A stretch of 64,000 nucleotides of DNA, from positions 1,240,001-1,304,000 of the forward strand of contig NZ_CP073579.1 of NCBI RefSeq assembly GCF_018199995.1. The letters run 5' to 3'. A model generated the notes under the pieces. That model was not told the DNA's origin and did no database searches. It saw only the letters and a list, made by a program, of their open reading frames with translations. The stretch's first letter is position 1, and every line of letters begins with the position of its first letter. The DNA is from Photobacterium sp. GJ3. Lineage in GTDB: Bacteria; Pseudomonadota; Gammaproteobacteria; Enterobacterales; Vibrionaceae. Positions 58,120-64,000 of the stretch are shown here, one piece after another. The position numbers and the translations under genes are program-made.

Positions 58120-59193
58120 ATGAATCAAGAAGCGACAATCCCGCTGAAGAAAAGCAGTAAAATGAGTTTTCTGGATCGCTATTTAACCGTCTGGATTTTT
58201 CTTGCCATGGCGGCAGGTATCGCCCTTGGCGTTACTTTTCCCGGCATTGCTGAAATCAATGAAGCGATGACCGTCGGCAATACCAACATCCCACTGGCCA
58301 TCGGATTAATTCTGATGATGTACCCACCTCTGGCGAAAGTGAATTATCAGTTACTGGGACAAGCCACCCGGGACAAGCGTGCAATAACGCTATCGCTCGT
58401 GATGAACTGGCTGGTTGGTCCGATCCTGATGTTTGGTCTCGCTCTGTTCTTTCTGGGTGACGAACCGGGCTATATGACCGGCATAATTTTGATCGGACTG
58501 GCCCGCTGCATTGCCATGGTACTGGTCTGGAATGACATCAGTGGCGGCAATAAAGAATACGGTGCAATGCTGGTTGCATTAAACAGCGCATTCCAGATAT
58601 TGACCTACAGTTTCATGGCCTGGCTGTTTATTACCGTACTGCCGCCATACTTCGGCTACAGTGGTTTTGCCGTTGATATCACGATGCTGGATATCGCGCA
58701 GAGTGTATTGATCTACCTGGGCATCCCCTTTCTGGCTGGTTTCCTGAGCCGAAAAATTCTGGTTCGGCTGAAAGGTGAAACCTGGTATACCCAAGTCTTT
58801 ATTCCCCGAATTTCTCCAATAACACTGATTGCGCTGCTCGGCACCATCGTGCTGATGTTCAGCCTGAAAGGCGACATGATCTTTGAGCTGCCAATGGATG
58901 TCCTGCGCGTGGCACTGCCGCTGGTGATCTACTTTCTGGTGATGTTCTTTGTCAGTTTCTGGGCCGGGAAGAAAATGGGGCTGCCCTACGATCAGAACAC
59001 CTCGATTGCGTTCACCTCAACGGGGAATAACTTCGAGCTGGCCATTGCGGTTGCGATTACGGTCTTTGGCCTGAATTCCGATCAGGCTTTTGCGGGTGTG
59101 ATCGGGCCACTGGTCGAAGTCCCTGTACTGATTGCTTTGGTCAATGTTGCGCTACGCATGAAAAAAACATACCCAGCCCCAACGCATCAATAA
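58120..59193 (+). CDS. acr3: Acr3-family arsenite efflux permease
   Basis: 357 residues with ten hydrophobic helices. Diagnostic stretches are [40 protein letters not shown] with the essential cysteine, and [14 protein letters not shown] near the C-terminus. Exports arsenite As(III) from the cytoplasm by the proton gradient. Transcribed with its own ArsR-type operator, 250 bp ahead of arsR. Confidence 0.93.
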   Translation: MNQEATIPLKKSSKMSFLDRYLTVWIFLAMAAGIALGVTFPGIAEINEAMTVGNTNIPLAIGLILMMYPPLAKVNYQLLGQATRDKRAITLSLVMNWLVGPILMFGLALFFLGDEPGYMTGIILIGLARCIAMVLVWNDISGGNKEYGAMLVALNSAFQILTYSFMAWLFITVLPPYFGYSGFAVDITMLDIAQSVLIYLGIPFLAGFLSRKILVRLKGETWYTQVFIPRISPITLIALLGTIVLMFSLKGDMIFELPMDVLRVALPLVIYFLVMFFVSFWAGKKMGLPYDQNTSIAFTSTGNNFELAIAVAITVFGLNSDQAFAGVIGPLVEVPVLIALVNVALRMKKTYPAPTHQ

Positions 59194-59426
59194 CTTCCAG
59201 GCCCAGCCACGGTATGTTCCTTGCCGGTCCGTTTCACGGCAGGAACTTACTGGCTTCGACCTGTCATATCTTCATCCCTCTCTTCTGAACTGAGGGATGT
59301 CGTTGATGAAGGATCCAGCACAAAACACCCGTGATACAAAAACCACTTGGCCTGCTGCAGCATTCAATGTGAATATTTCATGACACCGACAAGAATCACA
59401 TTGATCTCTTCATCAACAAAGCTAAG
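59194..59426. other. Intergenic region between acr3 and arsR
   Basis: No gene. Two imperfect stem-loops are visible: GTTCCTTGCCG...CGGCAGGAAC (59217-59244) and CATCCCTC...GAGGGATG (59273-59299). Neither has a T-run, so any termination here would be weak. Confidence 0.4.
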
Positions 59427-59452
59427 ATATACGGAAATTCGAATATGGTTAT
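59427..59452 (+). promoter_or_regulatory. ArsR-type operator upstream of arsR
   Basis: ATATACGGAAATTCG followed by AATATGGTTAT matches the operator at 57990-58017 over most positions and overlaps the ATG at 59445. Its location fits autoregulation of the arsR-gapdh-arsJ unit. Confidence 0.6.
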
Positions 59453-59456
59453 AAGC

Positions 59457-59798
59457 ATGCTTCCCCATCAATTTTTTAAGCTGCTGGCTGATGAAACCCG
59501 AGTACGTTGTATTCGGCTCATCGTGAAAGAACAGTGTCTGTGCGTTGCGGAACTGACCGAAGCGCTGCAGGTCAGCCAGCCAAAGATGTCGCGCCATCTG
59601 GCCGTGATGCGAGCCAGTGGGTTGCTGGTGGATGTGCGGCAAGGCCAGTGGGTTTTTTACCGGTTAACCGATGATTTACCCGGCTGGATGCGAAAACAGA
59701 TTTACGGACTGGTCGATTCAAACTGTCTGGAGCAGGAATATCAGCAAGACAGTGATCGATTAGCAGACATGAAGCAGCGACCGGTGTGCTGCCAATAA
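59457..59798 (+). CDS. arsR: ArsR-family arsenite-responsive repressor
   Basis: 113 residues from ATG 59457. ATG 59445 also possible, but it lies in the operator and would precede the conserved MLPHQFFKLLADETR start. Winged helix: QPKMSRHLAVMRASGLL (recognition helix), GQWVFYRL (wing). CLCVAEL near residue 28 supplies the As(III)-binding cysteine pair of this family, and the C-terminal VCC could add a third site. It represses both operators until arsenite binds. 27 bp before the GAPDH gene. Confidence 0.9.
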   Translation: MLPHQFFKLLADETRVRCIRLIVKEQCLCVAELTEALQVSQPKMSRHLAVMRASGLLVDVRQGQWVFYRLTDDLPGWMRKQIYGLVDSNCLEQEYQQDSDRLADMKQRPVCCQ

Positions 59799-59825
59799 TT
59801 CACCTGATTTTTGTAGGAAGAGACA

Positions 59826-60827
59826 ATGACAATCAAAGTAGGTATCAATGGTTTTGGCCGCATTGGCCGTTTGGCTTTGCGTGCAGCGTTTGACTGGCCA
59901 GAGCTGGAATTTGTTCAGATCAATGATGTTGCCGGCGATGCTGCAACGCTCGCCCATCTGCTGGAATTCGATTCCGTTCAGGGCCGCTGGCACCATGAAG
60001 TGACTTCAGAAGGCAACCAGATCCTGATCCATGGTAAAGCCATCACCGCGACGCAGGAAAAAGACATCGACGCCGTCGACTGGTCGGGCTGCGATGTCGT
60101 CATTGAAGCCACCGGCAAACACCGAAAAACAGAGTTTCTGAACAAGTATCTGGCGCAGGGCGTTCAGCGTGTCGTCGTTTCAGCGCCTGTGAAAGAAGCC
60201 GGTATCGCCAATATTGTGGTTGGTGTGAATGATCATATCTTTGATCCGGCGCAGCATCGCATTGTAACTGCAGCTTCCTGCACCACCAACTGCATTGCAC
60301 CCGTGGTAAAAGTCATCCATGAAAAACTGGGTATCGAGCAATCCGCTTTCACCACCATTCACGATCTGACCAACACACAGACAATTCTGGATGCGCCCCA
60401 TAAAGATCTGCGCCGTGCTCGCGCCTGTGGCATGAGCCTGATCCCAACGACCACAGGTTCAGCTTCTGCCATCGTTGAAATTTTCCCGGAACTGAAAGGA
60501 AAAATTAACGGTCATGCTGTTCGTGTCCCACTAGCCAACGCTTCCCTGACGGACATCATTTTTGATGTGAAACGCGACACGACCGCCGAAGAAGTCAACG
60601 CTCTGCTCAAAGAAGCCGCTCAGGGCGAGCTTCAGGGCATTCTGGGTTTTGAAGACCGCCCACTGGTTTCGATTGATTACAAGGGCGATCAGCGTTCTAC
60701 CATTGTCGATGCGCTGTCGACCATGGTCGTTGGCAAACGCATGGTGAAAATCTACGCCTGGTATGACAACGAAATGGGCTACGCCACCCGCACCGCCGAG
60801 CTGGTGCGTAAAGTCGGACAGGCATAA
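59826..60827 (+). CDS. Glyceraldehyde-3-phosphate dehydrogenase of the ArsJ arsenate-detoxification pair
   Basis: 333 residues, full-length [24 protein letters not shown] loop, SCTTNC with the catalytic cysteine near 152, [11 protein letters not shown] and WYDNEMGYA. In ars operons with arsJ, this enzyme is known to use arsenate in place of phosphate to make 1-arseno-3-phosphoglycerate, which ArsJ exports. ATG is preceded by GGAAGAG. The neighbours (arsR upstream, arsJ two genes downstream) support this role over central glycolysis. Confidence 0.92.
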   Translation: MTIKVGINGFGRIGRLALRAAFDWPELEFVQINDVAGDAATLAHLLEFDSVQGRWHHEVTSEGNQILIHGKAITATQEKDIDAVDWSGCDVVIEATGKHRKTEFLNKYLAQGVQRVVVSAPVKEAGIANIVVGVNDHIFDPAQHRIVTAASCTTNCIAPVVKVIHEKLGIEQSAFTTIHDLTNTQTILDAPHKDLRRARACGMSLIPTTTGSASAIVEIFPELKGKINGHAVRVPLANASLTDIIFDVKRDTTAEEVNALLKEAAQGELQGILGFEDRPLVSIDYKGDQRSTIVDALSTMVVGKRMVKIYAWYDNEMGYATRTAELVRKVGQA

Positions 60828-60838
60828 GGAGCACGACC

Positions 60839-61336
60839 ATGATTCATCCAACCTGGACTTTACCCGTGAATGCCCAAAGTGCACTGGTGCTGACACCCTG
60901 CCCCGGCACCAAAGGCGTGCCACTGGCCGAAAGCCTCGCACAACTGAAAGCTCAGGGCGTGCGTGCTGTGGTCACCGCCATCAACGCACAGGAAATGGCA
61001 GAGAAAGATGTCGCTGAGCTGGGCCAGCTTGTGGAACAGGCCGGTATGCTGTGGGCACACACCCCGATCGAAGACGATGCAGCTCCCGGAGCAGACTTCG
61101 CGGCCCAATGGCAGGCGGCCAGCCCGCAGTTGCATACTATGATTGAAGAAGGCGGCAAGATTGCCCTGCATTGTATGGGCGGCTCAGGCCGGACCGGATT
61201 ACTGGCAGCTCACCTGCTCTTAGAGCAAGGCTGGCCACTGGACCGAATCATTGCAGATGTTCAGGCGCTGCGTCCCGGCGCCTTTACCAAAGCCGTTCAG
61301 GTCGATTACATCCGTCAGGTTGCGTCACCCGCATAA
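60839..61336 (+). CDS. Dual-specificity/CDKN3-like phosphatase in the ars operon
   Basis: 165 residues. The CX5R phosphatase loop is HCMGGSGRTG with Cys112 and Arg118; PIEDDAAPG near residue 80 offers the general acid Asp. Close in pattern to cyclin-dependent kinase inhibitor 3-like protein phosphatases found next to gapdh/arsJ genes. It could act on a protein, or relate to arsenate chemistry as the eukaryotic Acr2 reductases do, but the sequence does not decide. 11 bp after GAPDH (AAGGAGC before ATG) and 55 bp before arsJ. Confidence 0.82.
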   Translation: MIHPTWTLPVNAQSALVLTPCPGTKGVPLAESLAQLKAQGVRAVVTAINAQEMAEKDVAELGQLVEQAGMLWAHTPIEDDAAPGADFAAQWQAASPQLHTMIEEGGKIALHCMGGSGRTGLLAAHLLLEQGWPLDRIIADVQALRPGAFTKAVQVDYIRQVASPA

Positions 61337-61397
61337 TCACAACATCGCCGTTTCCTGACACGCTCGGAAGCGGCGACTATTCAAGAGTGTCGTGTCT

Positions 61398-62633
61398 ATG
61401 TTTGCCAAGTACTTTGCTCAATTCAGCCAACCTGTTCGCCAGTATATGCTGGTCACTTTCAACTATTGGAACTTCACGGTTACAGACGGCGCACTGCGAA
61501 TGCTGGTTGTGCTGTATTTCTATGACCTCGGTTATTCGACGCTCGCCATCGCCTCCCTGTTTCTGTTTTATGAATTTTTCGGCGTGGTCACCAATCTGGT
61601 CGGGGGTTGGCTCGGCGCCAGACTCGGTCTGAACCGAACCATGAATATCGGACTCGGAATGCAGATTGTCGCTCTGCTGATGCTCGCCGTTCCAAACCCG
61701 ATGCTGACAATTCCCTGGGTGATGGCTGCACAGGCACTCTCGGGGATCGCCAAAGATCTCAATAAAATGAGTGCCAAAAGTGCGATTAAAACACTGGTGC
61801 CAGATAACAAACAAAGCGCGCTGTATCAGTGGGTTGCGCTGATGACGGGCTCCAAAAACACCCTCAAAGGTGCCGGATTTTTTCTGGGCGGCCTGCTCCT
61901 GAGTCTCATGGGCTTCCAAAATGCAGTCATGACCATGGCCGGTGTGCTTGCAGTGGTGTTTATCAGCAGTCTCATTACGCTGAAAGCGGAGATGGGAAAA
62001 GCCAAGAACAAACCCAAATTTGCTGAGATGTTCTCCAAATCAGAAAGCGTGAACATTTTATCTGCAGCCCGGATGTTCCTGTTCGGTGCCCGCGATGTGT
62101 GGTTTGTAGTTGCGTTGCCGGTCTATCTCGGCTCCGTCTTCGGCTGGAATCACAGCGCTGTCGGCGGTTTTATGGCTGCCTGGGTGATGGCCTATGGCTT
62201 TGTACAGGGCTTCGCCCCGAAACTCACCGGAAAAGCTCAGGGCAAAGTGCCGGACGGCCAGGCCGCGACCCGCTGGGCTTTATTACTGGCCGTGATCACG
62301 GCAGCCATTGCCTATGGTGTTCAGGTTCAGTGGCAGCCAGAACTGGTGATTGTTGTCGGCCTGATGATTTTTGGCGCAGTCTTTGCCGTGAACTCCTCAC
62401 TGCATTCTTACCTGATTGTCAGCTATGCCAAAGACGATGGCGTGTCGCTGGATGTCGGCTTCTACTACATGGCCAATGCCATGGGCCGGTTAATTGGCAC
62501 AGTGCTGTCTGGCTGGGTCTTTCAGGTGGCAGGACTGTCGGCCTGCCTCTGGGTGTCGTTTGCTTTTCTGGCTCTCACGACACTGATTTCCCTGAAACTG
62601 CCAAAGATTCAGGCCTATCAGGTCGTTTCTTAA
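61398..62633 (+). CDS. arsJ: ArsJ organoarsenical (1-arseno-3-phosphoglycerate) efflux permease, MFS
   Basis: 411 residues from ATG 61398 (a GTG at 61392 would add two residues). Twelve-helix major facilitator with the ArsJ-typical opening RQYMLVTFNYWNFTVTDGALRMLVVLYF (spread over 16-45), AKDLNKMSAKSAIKTLVPD and GWNHSAVGGFMAAWVMAYG. It exports the product made by the GAPDH encoded upstream, giving net arsenate efflux. Last gene of the arsR operon. Confidence 0.92.
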   Translation: MFAKYFAQFSQPVRQYMLVTFNYWNFTVTDGALRMLVVLYFYDLGYSTLAIASLFLFYEFFGVVTNLVGGWLGARLGLNRTMNIGLGMQIVALLMLAVPNPMLTIPWVMAAQALSGIAKDLNKMSAKSAIKTLVPDNKQSALYQWVALMTGSKNTLKGAGFFLGGLLLSLMGFQNAVMTMAGVLAVVFISSLITLKAEMGKAKNKPKFAEMFSKSESVNILSAARMFLFGARDVWFVVALPVYLGSVFGWNHSAVGGFMAAWVMAYGFVQGFAPKLTGKAQGKVPDGQAATRWALLLAVITAAIAYGVQVQWQPELVIVVGLMIFGAVFAVNSSLHSYLIVSYAKDDGVSLDVGFYYMANAMGRLIGTVLSGWVFQVAGLSACLWVSFAFLALTTLISLKLPKIQAYQVVS

Positions 62634-62645
62634 CCTCCCCTCACT

Positions 62646-62685
62646 CAGCGAACGGGCTTCAGGCGACTGGTAAGTCCGTTCGCTG
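62646..62685. terminator. Stem-loop between convergent arsJ and sulfurtransferase genes
   Basis: CAGCGAACGG (62646-62655) pairs perfectly with CCGTTCGCTG (62676-62685) around a 20-nt loop, spanning the stop region of the minus-strand gene. No T-run is seen on either strand, so the termination role is tentative. Confidence 0.4.
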
Positions 62686-63486
62686 CCCCCACTCTGCCCA
62701 TGAACCATCATAGATCGCCAGATGGGTGTATCCGCACACTGCTGCTGCCAACAAGCCAATGCAGGCGGTTACCCCGGAGCCACAGCTGAAACAGAGCCGA
62801 TCGGATGATTCAATCTTCAGGGCAGCAAATATGGCCCGAAGTTCTTCAAGCGGCTTGTACTGCCCGGCCTCAAGCAGTTCAGTAAACGGAAGATTCACGG
62901 CATAAGGCATGTGCCCGCTTCGCAGCTCAGGACGAGGTTCTGGCTTCAACCCTGAAAAGCGATCCGCGGCACGAACATCGATCAGATGAAACCCCGGTTG
63001 TCCTACCCATCGCGCCACATTTTGCCAGTCCGCAATCCAGTGGCGCCGTTGTTCCCCTTGCCAGCGGTTGCCCGGTTTGGGGGCCGAAGGCACATCTGCA
63101 ACCGGCAGACCCGCCAATTGCCACTGAGGTAATCCGCCATCGAGAACAAAGACGCGCTCATGTCCCATCAACCGAAATAACCACCAGGCTCGCGGGGCTG
63201 AGTAAATGCCTTTGGCATCATAAATCACCACGGTATCGTCCGGCTGAATGCCCAGTTGGTTCACTGCTTTCCGAAAAGCATCCGGGCACGGCGCTGCGTG
63301 CGGCAAGGGAGACGTCAGATCAGAAAACTGGCCGTGCAAGTCAAATAACAGTGCCCCCGGAATGTATTTTCGCGTGGTCATCCCCGAGTTATCTCCGCTG
63401 ATACTTTCCATCGTCGCATCTAAAATCACAAGCTGCGCCTGAGATTGCCTTTCTGCAAGCCAAGCGACTGAAACTAAAGTATTCAT
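62659..63486 (-). CDS. sseA: 3-mercaptopyruvate sulfurtransferase (two-domain rhodanese)
   Basis: 275 residues, tandem rhodanese domains. The first (about 1-130) is non-catalytic, with YIPGALLFDLHGQFSD and VVIYDAKGIYSAPRAWWLF. The second holds HLIDVRAADRFSG and the active loop SCGSGVTAC, whose CGSGVTA form is typical of mercaptopyruvate sulfurtransferases rather than thiosulfate enzymes (CRKGVTA). It transfers sulfur from 3-mercaptopyruvate to thiol acceptors or cyanide. It runs convergent to arsJ and is not part of the ars operon. Confidence 0.9.
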   Translation of the reverse strand: MNTLVSVAWLAERQSQAQLVILDATMESISGDNSGMTTRKYIPGALLFDLHGQFSDLTSPLPHAAPCPDAFRKAVNQLGIQPDDTVVIYDAKGIYSAPRAWWLFRLMGHERVFVLDGGLPQWQLAGLPVADVPSAPKPGNRWQGEQRRHWIADWQNVARWVGQPGFHLIDVRAADRFSGLKPEPRPELRSGHMPYAVNLPFTELLEAGQYKPLEELRAIFAALKIESSDRLCFSCGSGVTACIGLLAAAVCGYTHLAIYDGSWAEWGQRTDLPVA

Positions 63487-63604
63487 GATCCCCCCTCAGG
63501 CCATCTTTCAACATGGGTAATTTCTGCACGATTAAAAATCATCCCAATGAAAATTGCCAGTGTGGTATTCAGGGAGAATCACTTTTTGGGTGATTCAGCA
63601 CTTT

Positions 63605-64000
63605 TCAACGCTGTGACATACAAAAGTGGCACTCTTTATCATGTGAGCCATTGAGAGATAAACGGCGATGGATATGCAGCATCCCTTCTGTGAGTCCCAT
63701 CTGGTAGCCTTCATCCAAAGTGGATTTCCGCATACTCAGGCGTTTGACGCTAAAGTTCTCTGGCGGTGCGATCACTCGAATCGTCGCATCTTCCGGCGGA
63801 TTCCGGATAAATGCCAGTGATGCATTGTAGTTTTCTGCACGCTTGAGCATGGCTTCAGCAATCTGCGGTTGCCGTGCAAAGAGCTTTTGTAATATCCAGG
63901 GATGTCTGGTCGGTTTCATCTGATAACTCAGCGGATGAGACAGAATGACCGTAATATCCCGCGCACCGCGGCGATAAGCCTCGCGAACCGGAATGGAATC
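63605..64000 (-). CDS. Patatin-like phospholipase (YjjU type), C-terminal part; continues beyond the window
   Basis: The frame is open to the right edge (reads DSIPVREAYRRGARDITVIL before MKPTRHPW...), so at least 131 residues are seen and the N-terminal catalytic Ser half lies outside. DSIPVREAYRRGARDITVI directly follows the usual position of the catalytic Asp in YjjU-like patatins, and ISMRKSTLDEGYQMG-like wording near the end (KRLSMRKSTLDEGYQMG) is typical of the family tail. Predicted lipid acyl hydrolase; substrate unknown. The C-terminal Cys-x2-Cys (ECHFCMSQR) is a small oddity. Confidence 0.78.
   Translation of the reverse strand, partial: DSIPVREAYRRGARDITVILSHPLSYQMKPTRHPWILQKLFARQPQIAEAMLKRAENYNASLAFIRNPPEDATIRVIAPPENFSVKRLSMRKSTLDEGYQMGLTEGMLHIHRRLSLNGSHDKECHFCMSQR

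Noticed and set aside
57899..58123. 74-codon plus-strand frame between the lipoprotein terminator and acr3
   Set aside because: It begins within the terminator stem-loop, runs through the ArsR-type operator, and lacks a ribosome site and family similarity.

Overview
The window looks like a chromosomal segment of a marine gammaproteobacterium of the Vibrionaceae, most likely Photobacterium or a close relative. This rests on gene content (aga GalNAc locus, OlsF-type acyltransferase, GAPDH/ArsJ arsenic locus, CitAB-type regulation of a tripartite tricarboxylate transporter) and the overall feel of the proteins. No rRNA, tRNA or ribosomal marker is present, so the placement is an inference.

Layout. 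1-9.6 kb: an N-acetylgalactosamine catabolic operon (agaS partial, the four PTS subunits EIIB/EIIC/EIID/EIIA, agaA deacetylase, kbaY aldolase), then a secreted four-module GH31 glycosidase that resembles the alpha-N-acetylgalactosaminidase branch and has AgaR-like operator repeats in its promoter. Together they form a path from terminal alpha-GalNAc on glycans to triose phosphates. 10-14.5 kb: a TAXI-type TRAP transporter coupled to an L-2-hydroxyglutarate oxidase. 14.5-19.9 kb: a non-coding tandem array of 336-bp units. Each unit carries two oppositely oriented copies of a 20-bp palindrome of the form ATTCCC-N8-GGGAAT (the neisserial dRS3 pattern). Two identical 1440-bp IS4-family elements sit exactly in the N8 loop of two of these palindromes.

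19.9-33 kb: mixed housekeeping and accessory genes: a two-domain PTPS-like protein, an outer-membrane barrel, a STAS protein, an acyl-CoA ligase, a PhoD-like phosphatase, a coupled DedA/ATP-grasp pair, a DinB-NRDE-YHS-DoxX-OlsF run, and an AraC/GyrI regulator. 33-35.3 kb: a TonB siderophore receptor behind a possible Fur site. 35.6-45 kb: the most novel part. A 2012-residue LysM-containing protein has features I associate with VasX-like type VI effectors. It is followed by three tandem paralogous small membrane proteins, the expected layout of a pore-forming toxin with multiplied immunity genes. GC content drops sharply inside the large gene. 45.2-51 kb: tctCBA with a divergent CitA/CitB-type two-component system. 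51-58 kb: an SDR/hydroxyacid dehydrogenase pair, a PCuAC copper chaperone operon, and an OmpA-like protein coupled to a large Ig-repeat lipoprotein. 58-62.6 kb: an arsenic locus (Acr3, ArsR, GAPDH, a CX5R phosphatase, ArsJ) with the same operator sequence in front of acr3 and arsR. The window ends with a 3-mercaptopyruvate sulfurtransferase and the C-terminal part of a patatin-like phospholipase.

Quality note. Six genes are broken by eight frameshifts in total. Every one is repaired by adding a single G or C to a run of three to five G or C bases. This points to under-called homopolymers in the sequence rather than to decay of six unrelated genes.
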